Shown: positions 7,955 to 16,318 of the stretch, in pieces
How the letters are laid out: each line of letters begins with the position of its first letter
How positions within the stretch are numbered: position 1 is the first letter of the stretch
DNA from: Acidimicrobiia bacterium
Lineage (GTDB): Bacteria > Actinomycetota > Acidimicrobiia > Acidimicrobiales > UBA8592
Reading direction: 5' to 3'
Assembly: GCA_030431575.1 (NCBI GenBank)
Contig: JAUIIS010000009.1
Coordinates: 1-40,564, forward strand
DNA: 40,564 nucleotides
The notes under the pieces: model-generated
What the model saw: only the letters and a program-made list of their open reading frames with translations
Databases searched by the model: none
Told to the model about the DNA's origin: nothing
Made by a program: the position numbers and the translations under genes

Positions 7955-9225
7955 AGTGATTCACTGCCAACGCTAGCTGCACTGGGCACCGTCTCGGTCA
8001 CGAGGACCCTGGCAATGCGGCGGCCCTGCACGCGCTCCACCAAGAACCGGTAGCTGTCCACCTCGATAGATTCGCCCACCGCGGGCACATGGCCCAGCGT
8101 TGAAAAGATCAAGCCACCAACGGTGCTCCAGTCGCCTTCGGGCAACGAGATGCTTAGGACATCGACCAGGTCGGCCAGCGCAACTCGCCCGTTGACGCGG
8201 AGCCCCGCGTCCAGCTGTTCGATCATGGGCTGCTCGATGTCGAACTCGTCAACAATTTCGCCCAGCACTTCTTCGATGAGATCTTCAAGTGTGACCAACC
8301 CGGCTGTTCCGCCGTACTCGTCGACCACGATGGCGATGTGGAATTTCTCGGCCTGCATCTCCTGCATCAGTTGAGCGATGTGTTTGCTTTCGGGCACAAA
8401 GCGCACGTCGCGCATGATGCTGGTTACCGCGTCGGCGCCACGTTGCACGTGGGCGGCGCGCATGAGGTCCTTGGCGTGCACCACCCCCACAATGTCGTCC
8501 ACCCCATCGGCGTGGACGGGCATGCGGCTGAACCCCTGGGCAATGACCAGGGCCGAGGCTTCATCGACGGTGGTGTCGGCGGCTACCGCAACCATGTCGG
8601 TTCGAGGAACCATCACCTCGTTGGCCACCGTGTCGCCGAACTCGATGATCTGTTCGATGATGTGGCGTTCTTGTTCGTCAATCGCGTCGCTAGCCGCGGC
8701 TTCTTCGGCTAGAGCCAGCAGCTCTTCTTCGGCTACGTCGCCGTGCGGGTCGTCCTCTTCGGGCTGGAAGCTGAAGCGCGAGACCAGCCCATTGGCTAGC
8801 CAACGCAACGGCGCAATGGCCGATAGCGCCCTGGCCAGCGGGGCAACCGTGGTTGCGCTTCGGTCGGGGCGAGCCAACGACCAGGTCTTGGGCAGCGCCT
8901 CAGCAAACACATAGACAAGGATTAGCTCGATAGCAAACACGCCAAAGAGCGCGCCGAGACCCCAATGGCGATCAACGAGGACCGCGACAACCGTTGCCGC
9001 ACCCAGTTGGCATGCCAGCACCACCAACAACACCGGGTTCAGGACGCGTTCCCGGTCGTCGATGAGCGTCCGTAGAACCCCTGCGCCTCGGCGTCCCTCT
9101 TCGGCCAAAGCCTCAGCTCGAGCCGTGGAGATCCGGGTTATGGCAGTCTCTGCCACAGCCAAGATGGCAGCGAAACCCACCATGGCCACGGCGCCCAAGA
9201 GGGCAATGATCTCGCCTGTAGTCAT
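7951..9225 (-). CDS. HlyC/CorC (TlyC) family CNNM/CBS-domain membrane protein
   Basis: The 424-residue product has the standard layout of this family. An N-terminal CNNM/DUF21 region contains several hydrophobic helices (about 5-25, 60-85, 90-112). The linker carries [17 protein letters not shown], then come a CBS-domain pair (about 210-330) with [23 protein letters not shown], and a C-terminal CorC_HlyC domain (about 340-415). Members are linked to magnesium or cobalt export and stress; the name hemolysin is historical. It overlaps ybeY upstream and era downstream by 4 nt each, the usual actinobacterial order. Confidence 0.92.
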   Translation of the reverse strand: MTTGEIIALLGAVAMVGFAAILAVAETAITRISTARAEALAEEGRRGAGVLRTLIDDRERVLNPVLLVVLACQLGAATVVAVLVDRHWGLGALFGVFAIELILVYVFAEALPKTWSLARPDRSATTVAPLARALSAIAPLRWLANGLVSRFSFQPEEDDPHGDVAEEELLALAEEAAASDAIDEQERHIIEQIIEFGDTVANEVMVPRTDMVAVAADTTVDEASALVIAQGFSRMPVHADGVDDIVGVVHAKDLMRAAHVQRGADAVTSIMRDVRFVPESKHIAQLMQEMQAEKFHIAIVVDEYGGTAGLVTLEDLIEEVLGEIVDEFDIEQPMIEQLDAGLRVNGRVALADLVDVLSISLPEGDWSTVGGLIFSTLGHVPAVGESIEVDSYRFLVERVQGRRIARVLVTETVPSAASVGSESL

Positions 9226-9722
9226 CGGTAGTGGGCGTTCAGCAGTGCTTGCTCGCGGGATTTCATGAGCGCAGTCTCGTCGGGTTCGGCGTGGTCGTGG
9301 CCCAGCACATGCAAGACCCCGTGCACGGTAAGCAGAGCGATTTCGTCTTCGATGCTGTGGCCCGCAGTAGCTGCGTTCTGGGCGGCAACGGCCGGGCAGA
9401 TGAGCACATCGCCCAGCAACCTAGGAGCGCCACCCGGGTAGTCGACATCGGCGGTATCGGTGTCATCGAGCTCTGGCACCGCATCGAGCGGGAAAGCCAA
9501 CACGTCGGTAGGGCCAGTGCCCTCCATGTGCTCGATGTTGAGCTTGGTCATTGCCGCTTCGTCGATGAAGATGAGGTTGAACTCGCCCGCTGGGCACCCT
9601 TCGGTGTCCAGCGCAGCACGCGCCAGCGTCTTCCAGCGCTCGAGATCGATAGACCGGTGCGGGTCGTCTGCGGCCAACTCGTTGCTGGCAACGACCTCTA
9701 TCCCTGTTGGCTCTTGGCTCAA
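9222..9722 (-). CDS. ybeY: Endoribonuclease YbeY
   Basis: YbeY is a metal-dependent endoribonuclease involved in 16S rRNA 3'-end maturation and ribosome quality control. The 166-residue product has the expected length and the zinc motif HGVLHVLGHDH near residue 140, plus the conserved NIEHMEGTGPTDVLAFP segment. Start and stop overlap the neighbouring phoH and tlyC genes by 4 nt each, so translation is probably coupled along the operon. Like Era, it acts on 16S rRNA maturation, which explains the company it keeps. Confidence 0.95.
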   Translation of the reverse strand: MSQEPTGIEVVASNELAADDPHRSIDLERWKTLARAALDTEGCPAGEFNLIFIDEAAMTKLNIEHMEGTGPTDVLAFPLDAVPELDDTDTADVDYPGGAPRLLGDVLICPAVAAQNAATAGHSIEDEIALLTVHGVLHVLGHDHAEPDETALMKSREQALLNAHYR

Positions 9723-10663
9723 CTGGGGGTGGCTTTCTCGTAGGCGTCAACGATGTCTTGCACGATCTTGTGCCGGACCACGTCTTTGCTTCCCAGGTGC
9801 ACAAACTCGATGCCGTCGACATCGCCCAGGATGCGTTGAAGCTCGCCCAAACCGCTGCGTCCGCCTTGCACATCAACTTGGGTGAGGTCGCCAGTGACCA
9901 CGACGCGAGACCCAAAGCCAATCCGGGTCAGGAACATCTTCATTTGTTCGGGCGTGGTGTTTTGCGCCTCATCGAGAATGATGAAGCTGTTGTTGAGCGT
10001 GCGGCCACGCATAAAGGCCAGTGGCGCAACCTCAACCGTCGAGCGTTCCATCATGCGCTGCACCGCTTCGTCGTCGACAAGGTCGTGCAAAGCGTCGTAC
10101 AGCGGACGCAGATACGGGTCTACCTTGGCCATGAGGTCTCCGGGAAGAAAGCCCAAACGCTCGCCTGCCTCAACCGCGGGGCGGGTCAGAATTATGCGCC
10201 CCACTTCCTTGCTCTGCAGCGCCTGCACGGCCATGGCGACTGCCAGCCAGCTCTTGCCGGTACCAGCAGGACCAATGCCAAAGGTAATGACGTTGTTGCG
10301 AATGGCCTCTACGTAGCGCTTTTGCCCGGCGGACTTGGGCCGGACGGTACGCCCGTTGCCGCGAAAGATTTCGGTCGAGAGGACTTCGCTGGGTCGTTCG
10401 TCGGCGCGAACCATGTCGATGGCGCGGCCCAATCCGGCGCCATCAAGCAACTGGCCGCTCTCGAGGAGCAGCACGAGTTCTTCGAACAAGGCGCCGACGT
10501 GCGCTGCTTCGGGGCCGCTTACCGTTATCTCGTTGCCCCGAGCATGGATGTCGTTGCCGGGGAACGCCGCCTGGATGGCTTTGAGGTTGCCGTCGTGGGC
10601 CCCGAGAAGGCCTGGCATCAGATGATTGCCAGGCACGCTGATCTTGACCGTAGTGTCATGCAT
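9719..10663 (-). CDS. phoH: PhoH family ATPase
   Basis: The 314-residue product is a PhoH-like P-loop ATPase. It has an N-terminal KH-like region, then GIGPAGTGKSWLAVA (Walker A), the TRPAVEAGERLGFLPGD motif, FIILDEAQNT (Walker B), and GDLTQVD near the end. PhoH proteins are thought to act on RNA and stand at the head of this ybeY-era cluster in many bacteria. I placed the start at the ATG at 10663 (MHDTTVKISVPG); an in-frame ATG at 10708 would add 15 residues, and neither has a clear ribosome binding site. Its stop overlaps the ybeY start. Confidence 0.92.
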   Translation of the reverse strand: MHDTTVKISVPGNHLMPGLLGAHDGNLKAIQAAFPGNDIHARGNEITVSGPEAAHVGALFEELVLLLESGQLLDGAGLGRAIDMVRADERPSEVLSTEIFRGNGRTVRPKSAGQKRYVEAIRNNVITFGIGPAGTGKSWLAVAMAVQALQSKEVGRIILTRPAVEAGERLGFLPGDLMAKVDPYLRPLYDALHDLVDDEAVQRMMERSTVEVAPLAFMRGRTLNNSFIILDEAQNTTPEQMKMFLTRIGFGSRVVVTGDLTQVDVQGGRSGLGELQRILGDVDGIEFVHLGSKDVVRHKIVQDIVDAYEKATPS

Positions 10664-10748
10664 GAGTGGTACCAGCGTATGCCTCTCGGCCCAGTGAACC
10701 AAGGCCATTTACCCACATCTACCCATAGCTCTGGCCTCGGAGCGTGCG

Positions 10749-10754
10749 TACCGT
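10749..10754 (+). promoter_or_regulatory. -10 box of the gene at 10761 (leaderless)
   Basis: TACCGT ends 6 nt before the ATG at 10761, and no ribosome binding site is present. The same hexamer precedes the ATG at 40079 by 8 nt. Confidence 0.4.
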
Positions 10755-10760
10755 GTCGCA

Positions 10761-11360
10761 ATGGCCCCTATCGAGCCCCCGTCAGGCTGGTCGCCCGGCT
10801 TTGACCGAGATGCGTTTGGCGCAGCCGACATCGCTGCAGCGCTTGCCCGGTTTGCCGGCGAAGCACTGGTAGACGAGGCCGCTTCGTCGCGGAGCCGCCG
10901 CCGCTGGCTCCAACAGCAACTGGCAGAAGACACCACCTTTGCTGGGGTGCTGGCCGACTTGGCCGAACGCGATCGCCCGGTGCTGGTGCACACCACCGTC
11001 GCAGCGCGCCACCGCGGCGCGCTTTCGGTGCTGGGCGCAGACTTCGTGGGCCTCGTTGTCGACACCGGTGCCACCGTGCTGGTTCGCCTCGCTGCCATTG
11101 CAGCCATCCGCACCCAGCCACGCGAGCACCATGCCCATTCGGGCCGCACCGTGAGCTTGCAGCTCCGCTTTGTGGACGCACTGGCTGGCTTAAGCCAAGA
11201 ACGTCCCCGGGTGCGCCTGGGCACCATGGGTGGCGAGAGCTTTAGTGGCGACCTGATAGCGGTGAGCCAAGATGTCATCACTCTGCGTCTAGATGGTGAC
11301 AGCCGAGCCACCATCTATGCGCGAGTAGATGCCTTGACTGAGGTCAGCGTTGCCAGCTGA
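10761..11360 (+). CDS. Unrecognised 199-residue protein, two beta-barrel-like segments
   Basis: I do not recognise this gene. It encodes a soluble 199-residue protein with no signal peptide. The N-terminal third is helical and charged (FGAADIAAALARFAGEAL, then SRSRRRWLQQQL). Two later segments (about 70-115 and 153-195) look like two versions of one small beta fold: each has a short strand with RGAL or SGDL, a hydrophobic V/L-rich hairpin, and a closing strand RLAAIAAI or ARVDALTEV. This suggests Sm/SH3-like barrels, but that is inference. It diverges from phoH and converges on the BldC-like gene with only 3 nt between the stops. Confidence 0.7.
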   Translation: MAPIEPPSGWSPGFDRDAFGAADIAAALARFAGEALVDEAASSRSRRRWLQQQLAEDTTFAGVLADLAERDRPVLVHTTVAARHRGALSVLGADFVGLVVDTGATVLVRLAAIAAIRTQPREHHAHSGRTVSLQLRFVDALAGLSQERPRVRLGTMGGESFSGDLIAVSQDVITLRLDGDSRATIYARVDALTEVSVAS

Positions 11361-11363
11361 CAT

Positions 11364-11630
11364 TTAGTCGCTGGTGGCAGGAGTGGACTCGGGGTAGAGA
11401 TGCTCGAGCGTGCCTGGCTCGATGAGACACGACTCGATGTAGCGGTCAACGTCGCTGCGCTTGAGGCGGATGACTCGACCAAACCGGTAGCCCGGCAAAT
11501 GGCCTTCGTCGATGAAGCGATACAAGGTTCGTGCAGTGACGCCGAGTCGCTCGGCCGCGTCCGTGGTGCCCAACCACTCGATGCCCTCGTCGTCACTGCT
11601 GCTGGCTGCATTTGTCACGAGGCGAACCAT
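11364..11630 (-). CDS. BldC-like MerR/excisionase-type HTH regulator
   Basis: The 88-residue protein is a single winged-helix DNA-binding domain of the BldC/excisionase (HTH_17) type. WLGTTDAAERLGVTARTLYRFIDEG is read from residue 19, followed by the wing LPGYRFGRVIRLKRSDVDRYI. It has no ligand domain. In Streptomyces, BldC binds head-to-tail on direct repeats to control development genes. Here the gene stands directly beside a region of ACnTTT direct repeats in front of the Tad pilus operon, so it is the obvious candidate regulator of that operon and of itself (inference). The ATG at 11630 gives a protein of normal family length; the frame is open upstream but not protein-like. Confidence 0.85.
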   Translation of the reverse strand: MVRLVTNAASSSDDEGIEWLGTTDAAERLGVTARTLYRFIDEGHLPGYRFGRVIRLKRSDVDRYIESCLIEPGTLEHLYPESTPATSD

Positions 11631-11941
11631 ACATCGGATTTGACTACATTTCGACCCCTTCACTGCATCTCTGCACCCACTGGCTATTGAGCGGTGTCCT
11701 GCCGGAGAAGACAAAGACGGGTGCCGCACTGCGTCACGTTTGGGCTCGACACCAACTGCATGACGTTTGAGTATCTATAGCTACGTTTAGGCACTTTTCA
11801 ATACTTTTGATATATTTCATGTCAGTCGCTGGGCCATTCGGGCCATGACCATTGGCAGATTGGGCGAATCGCCCTCTTTCGATAGTTAGCCCGGACATCC
11901 ACCTTGGTTGCAGGCGGCAGTCAACCGAACTGAAGGGGTAA
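11631..11941. promoter_or_regulatory. Control region between BldC-like gene and Tad operon, with ACnTTT repeats
   Basis: This 311-nt divergent region is locally AT-rich. It contains direct repeats of ACGTTT or ACTTTT at 11736, 11763, 11783, 11793 and 11803, plus related ACATTT at 11646 and ATATTT at 11812. From 11763 to 11812 the copies fall on a spacing of about 10 bp (or 20 bp), one helical turn. GATATATT at 11809-11816 could be the operon's -10 region, but no clear -35 is seen. The operon's first start codon is preceded by GAAGGGG at 11932-11938. The repeat layout matches what BldC-type proteins bind, but no binding data exist here. Confidence 0.55.
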
Positions 11942-12739
11942 GTGGTGAGCCTTGCGGACGAACCAACGAATGCGGAAGTGGCCCCAGCGCCCGTCCGGGT
12001 TATCAAGCGCCGAGTGAGCCTGCCCACCGGTCGGGCCGTTGTCGGCGCCCTACTCGTGACGTTCGCGGTGGTTGGCCTCTTCACCACCTACCGACGGGCG
12101 CAGGCCGACAACACCACGGCGTACGTGGTGGTGGCACAGCCCATCGGGGCCGGAGCAGTCATCAACGCCGACGACGTCACCACCCGCCTCTTGGAACTCG
12201 CGCCCGACATTGGCCAACGCACCCACACCAACCCGTCCAGCGTGATTGGGTCGACCGCAATCCAGTCACTCATCCCAGGGCAACTGGTGCAAGAAGCCAC
12301 CATCTTGCAACCCGGCAGCGCATCTGCCCCGCAGAGCCGGACGGTCGAAGTCTCCTTCGCCATCGACCGGTCCAGGGCGCTGAACGGACAGCTTCTTCCG
12401 GGCGAAGTAGTCGACATCGTGGCCACCATCGACCAAGACGGCGAAGCGTGCTCGCAAGTTGTGGCTCCACTGGCCCGAGTCGTTTCGGTCCGGGGTGGCT
12501 CCGACGACGTCATCTCAACCTCAAACACCATCACCGTCACCGTCGCCCTCGAAGCCGACCAATCGGTCCTTGGTGTCATCTACTCCGCTGACGAGGCCGA
12601 GGTAACCCTCATCAGATCGACCCGCTCGCAGAACCAACCCGTGAAGGGCTCCTTCTGTGGCACACCAACGCCTCCGCTCGCCAGCGAAGTCCCCGCTGAC
12701 GAGGCCGACCTGGCAGGTACAGGAGCAGGAGCAGACTGA
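11942..12739 (+). CDS. cpaB: Flp pilus assembly protein CpaB/RcpC-like (SAF domain)
   Basis: The 265-residue product has a short cytoplasmic N-terminus, one transmembrane helix (about 31-49) and an extracellular SAF domain (about 58-125). That domain begins YVVVAQPIGAGAVINADDVTTRLLEL, followed by a second beta domain (LLPGEVVDIVATID) as in RcpC/CpaB proteins. In Tad systems this protein is thought to organise the pilus channel at the cell surface. The start is GTG at 11942 (or 11945) behind a GAAGGGG ribosome binding site. The stop overlaps the next gene by one base. It heads the Tad operon. Confidence 0.85.
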   Translation: MVSLADEPTNAEVAPAPVRVIKRRVSLPTGRAVVGALLVTFAVVGLFTTYRRAQADNTTAYVVVAQPIGAGAVINADDVTTRLLELAPDIGQRTHTNPSSVIGSTAIQSLIPGQLVQEATILQPGSASAPQSRTVEVSFAIDRSRALNGQLLPGEVVDIVATIDQDGEACSQVVAPLARVVSVRGGSDDVISTSNTITVTVALEADQSVLGVIYSADEAEVTLIRSTRSQNQPVKGSFCGTPTPPLASEVPADEADLAGTGAGAD

Positions 12740-14064
12740 TGGCCGCCCAACGCTATGTAGTGCTTGGGCTCGCCAACGTCCGCTCGCCTTGGTTCAAAGA
12801 AGTTGGGCGTTGGGCGACCAGTGCATCCATACCCGTCGACTTCATTAAATGCATCAGCACCGAAGAGGTCCGAGCCCGCCTTGGCGCCGGCAGGTCGTTC
12901 TCGGCGTTGCTACTCGATAGCGGCGTTCCGGGTATAGACCGGGACCTCATAGACGCGGCTCTCGAGGCCGGGTCGGCGGTCTTCGTTGTCGACGACCACC
13001 GCGCCGGGCGTGACTGGCAAGCATTGGGCGCAACCAGCACCTTGCCAGCCGACTTCGACCGCCAAGACCTCATGGATCAACTCCAGCGTCACGGCCGTGC
13101 GCTGGACCATGGCGAGCGCACCCTCACCACGTCACAGAGCCCCAGCACCCCGGCCAGTTGGTCTGGGCGCCTGGTTGCGGTAACCGGCGGATCCGGCGCA
13201 GGAACCTCGACAGTGGCAATGGGCATCACGCAAGGCCTCGCCACCGACCCTCGCTACGGCGGGCTCACCCTGTTGGCCGACCTCGACCTCCACGGCGATC
13301 TCGCCATGCTTCACCACGCACGCGACATCGTCCCAGGACTCCAAGAACTGGTCGAAGCCCACCGCTCCGGCACCCCATCACTAGGCGAGATCCGCCACAT
13401 GGTGTTCGATGTAGACGACCGCGGCTACCACCTTCTCCTGGGCCTGAGGCGGCACCGCGACTGGGCGGCGCTTCGGCCACGAGCGTTCGGCGCATCGCTC
13501 GAAAGCCTGCGCCGCTCCTACCGCGTTGTCGTTGCCGACATCGACGCTGACTTTGAAGGCGAAGACCAAGTCGGCTCGGTCGATGTTGAAGACCGCAACA
13601 TGATGAGCCGATCAACCGCCCGCCAAGCAGACCTCGTGGTAGCGGTGGGTACCCCCACCATCAAGGGTCTTCACGACATCCTTCGCGTCATAGCGGACCT
13701 GGTGACCTTTGGCATCGAACCCGCAAGAATCCTGCCTGTCCTCAACCGAGCCTCTCGATCACAACGCCAGCGAGCCCAAGCAGCCGCAGCATTCGCCGAA
13801 CTCGCCGCCCCAATCAGCCCCGAACTGCCAGCTCCTCTCCAAATTTTGGAGCGTCGACGGTTGGACGACGTGTTCCGAGACAACGTCGCCCTGCCAGACC
13901 AACTTGCTCAACCCCTCGGCGAAGCCATCAGCGCCGTTCTGGACCAGGCCCCAGCTACCGAACCGCCCGTTGGCCAGACCGAACCAGTCCCGATAGCGGT
14001 GGGGAGCCTCGGGCACTTCTTCGAAGATGACGACGCCGACTACCCCGAAGCCGAGGCCGGCTGA
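12739..14064 (+). CDS. tadZ: TadZ/CpaE-like MinD-family localisation protein
   Basis: The 441-residue product combines an N-terminal receiver-like region (about 1-125) with a MinD/ParA-type domain. TadZ/CpaE proteins place the Tad secretion machine in the cell. The P-loop reads VAVTGGSGAGTSTVA (147-160): both the signature lysine before GG and the usual P-loop lysine are missing. TadZ is known to be an atypical ATPase, so this may mean weak or no hydrolysis. LLADLDLHGD matches the next MinD motif. Start and stop overlap the neighbouring genes by one base each, indicating translational coupling. Confidence 0.82.
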   Translation: MAAQRYVVLGLANVRSPWFKEVGRWATSASIPVDFIKCISTEEVRARLGAGRSFSALLLDSGVPGIDRDLIDAALEAGSAVFVVDDHRAGRDWQALGATSTLPADFDRQDLMDQLQRHGRALDHGERTLTTSQSPSTPASWSGRLVAVTGGSGAGTSTVAMGITQGLATDPRYGGLTLLADLDLHGDLAMLHHARDIVPGLQELVEAHRSGTPSLGEIRHMVFDVDDRGYHLLLGLRRHRDWAALRPRAFGASLESLRRSYRVVVADIDADFEGEDQVGSVDVEDRNMMSRSTARQADLVVAVGTPTIKGLHDILRVIADLVTFGIEPARILPVLNRASRSQRQRAQAAAAFAELAAPISPELPAPLQILERRRLDDVFRDNVALPDQLAQPLGEAISAVLDQAPATEPPVGQTEPVPIAVGSLGHFFEDDDADYPEAEAG

Positions 14065-15419
14065 TGAGCACTGCACCAACCACTGCATCTCCTAGCGACA
14101 TTGCCCCGCTGACCGACATCGAATCCAACGTCTTACAAAGAGCCAAAGACATCAGCCTCGACCTCGCAGGCAACGAAGGCTTCCAAGGCCTACGGGCGCT
14201 CATCGATGACGAGATCCTCAAATGGAACGAAGACCACAAGCGCGGCTTGCGGCCGTTTGAGCTCGTTGACACCAACAGGCTGAGCCAACGAGCGTTCCGG
14301 AACCTCGCTGGCTATGGCCCCCTTACCGAGCTTCTCGAAGACGACGACGTGTGGGAGATCATGATCAATGCTCCCGATGCCATCTTCGTAAAACGACACG
14401 CGGGGCCTTCTGGCTACCACGACGAGTCCTTTCACGACGATGCGCATGTCACCCGAACGCTCACCAAGCTGTTGGACGACTCATCCACATCGCATCGCAA
14501 GCTCGACCCCTCCGAAGGGCTCCAGGACGCCCAGCTCGACAGCGGAGCCCGGCTACACATCGTCCACCAAGACGTGTCTCGGGGCGGCCACCTCATGGTC
14601 AACATCCGCAAGTTCACCGGTGTCGCCTACACCAACCTGGCTCAGCTCACAGAGCGAGACATGGTGAGCACCGAGGTCGCAGCATTCTTGGCCGCTGCGG
14701 TCAAGGCCGGGGCCAGCATCATCTACAGCGGTGCGCCCGGATCGGGCAAGACCACACTGTTGTCGTGTTGCGCTGCCGAGATCGACCCAAACAAACGAGT
14801 CGTTATCGCCGAGGAAGTCTTCGAGGCCGACGTGCCCGTGGCCAACGTTGCTTCCATGCAAACTCGGGCCGCGCGCACCGACCGAGACCCGGTAGACCTA
14901 CGCCGCCTTGTTGCCGGGTTCCTACGCATGGCCCCCGACGTCGCCATCGTTGGCGAGGTCCGGGACCGAGAAGCCCTACCTCTGCTGCTTACGTTGAGTT
15001 CTGGGGTCACCGGCTACACCACGATTCATGCTGGATCCGCCAAACAAGCCCTCACCCGTTTACGGTTTGTGTGCCAGCTGGCCGACACGTCCAACGAGCT
15101 ACCGATGTCTGCGCTCAACGCGCTGGTCTCTGAAGCCATCGACCTGGTGGTGCACTGCGTGCGCACCGAGCACGGCCCCAGGGTCACCCAAGTGTTGGCT
15201 GTCGAAGATCTGCAGGCTGGGCCCGAGGCCACGCAGTTCACCTCGACCGAACTGTTCAGCCGCGGGCGCCACGACGCACCTTTGCGTTGGACCGGCGCCA
15301 TGCCCGTACGGCTGCTGCGCTGCCTTGAAGAGCATGGCTTTGATCCAGCCGAACTGTTAGCGCAAGGTTCACCCACAGCGGGCCGAGACATCGCCACCCA
15401 GGGACTGGCTGCGTCATGA
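14064..15419 (+). CDS. tadA: Tad pilus secretion ATPase TadA/CpaF
   Basis: This is the 451-residue hexameric motor ATPase that powers Flp pilus assembly from the cytoplasmic side. Key features are GYGPLTELLEDDDVWEIMIN (83-102), typical of CpaF, the Walker A SGAPGSGKTTLL (222-233), an Asp-box-like region with acidic residues, and the Walker B/His-box area APDVAIVGEVRDREALPLL followed by TIHAGSAKQALTRL. Length matches the family. The final TGA overlaps the tadB ATG by 4 nt. Confidence 0.94.
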   Translation: MSTAPTTASPSDIAPLTDIESNVLQRAKDISLDLAGNEGFQGLRALIDDEILKWNEDHKRGLRPFELVDTNRLSQRAFRNLAGYGPLTELLEDDDVWEIMINAPDAIFVKRHAGPSGYHDESFHDDAHVTRTLTKLLDDSSTSHRKLDPSEGLQDAQLDSGARLHIVHQDVSRGGHLMVNIRKFTGVAYTNLAQLTERDMVSTEVAAFLAAAVKAGASIIYSGAPGSGKTTLLSCCAAEIDPNKRVVIAEEVFEADVPVANVASMQTRAARTDRDPVDLRRLVAGFLRMAPDVAIVGEVRDREALPLLLTLSSGVTGYTTIHAGSAKQALTRLRFVCQLADTSNELPMSALNALVSEAIDLVVHCVRTEHGPRVTQVLAVEDLQAGPEATQFTSTELFSRGRHDAPLRWTGAMPVRLLRCLEEHGFDPAELLAQGSPTAGRDIATQGLAAS

Positions 15420-16318
15420 TCGAGTTGGGGTTCTCGCTCCTCGGTGGCCTAGGGGTCTTCTATCTCTACTCCACCTACGTGTTGGGATGGACGAGCCTCA
15501 CCCCAAGCCCACATGGCCCGGCCGGGCTCAAACGCCGCAGCGCGCTTGGAGACTGGCTTATCCAGGCCGGCCTCGAAGACGTGAACGTGGCCCAGTTCAT
15601 AGCCGTCACGTTCGTGTTGTTCTTTGCTGGTGCGGCGTTGGCCTTCGCGGTATTTGGCGGGTTGATCCCCGCTGTCATTCTTGGCACGTTTGTGGCCTCC
15701 ACACCCGTCACCGCCTATCGGGTTCGGCGCCAGCGTCGCCGCGATCGAGCCCACGAGGCGTGGCCTCACCTCATCGAAGAGATCCGGGTGATGACCGGGT
15801 CGGCGGGGCGTTCGGTCCCCCAAGCGCTGTTCGACGTCGGCCAGCGAGCGCCTGAAGAGATGCGCAGCGCGTTCGACGCCGCCCATCGAGAATGGCTTCT
15901 CACCACCAACTTCGAGCGCACCCTTGAAGTCCTCAAGGCACGACTGGCAGACCCCACCGCTGACATCACCTGCGAGACGTTGCTGATAGCGCACCAGCTC
16001 GGCGGCGCCGATCTCGACGCGCGCCTCGGTGCGTTGGCACAGGACCGCACCACAGACACCCAGGGCCGCAAAGACGCTGTCGCCAGGCAGGCTGGCGCCA
16101 GGTTCGCTCGCTGGTTCACCATCGTTGTGCCCATCGGCATGGCGCTGGTGGGTATGTCCATTGGCGATGGACGCAGCGCCTTCTCCACCTTCTACGGCCA
16201 GGTTCTCGTCGTTGTTGCGCTCGGGATCATGATCGGCTGCTGGGCTTGGGCGTCGCGCATCATGCGTCTGCCTGTTGAACGCCGTGTCTTCCCCGAACTG
16301 GCAGGCGAACGGTCATGA
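15416..16318 (+). CDS. tadB: Tad pilus inner-membrane platform protein TadB
   Basis: The 300-residue product is a T2SSF-type platform protein. Hydrophobic helices lie near the N-terminus (about 4-24 and 60-100). The cytoplasmic T2SSF domain contains WPHLIEEIRVMTGSAGRSVPQAL and LIAHQLGGADLDARLGAL, and two helices follow near the C-terminus. It pairs with TadC to form the membrane platform driven by TadA. It overlaps both neighbours by 4 nt. Confidence 0.88.
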   Translation: MIELGFSLLGGLGVFYLYSTYVLGWTSLTPSPHGPAGLKRRSALGDWLIQAGLEDVNVAQFIAVTFVLFFAGAALAFAVFGGLIPAVILGTFVASTPVTAYRVRRQRRRDRAHEAWPHLIEEIRVMTGSAGRSVPQALFDVGQRAPEEMRSAFDAAHREWLLTTNFERTLEVLKARLADPTADITCETLLIAHQLGGADLDARLGALAQDRTTDTQGRKDAVARQAGARFARWFTIVVPIGMALVGMSIGDGRSAFSTFYGQVLVVVALGIMIGCWAWASRIMRLPVERRVFPELAGERS

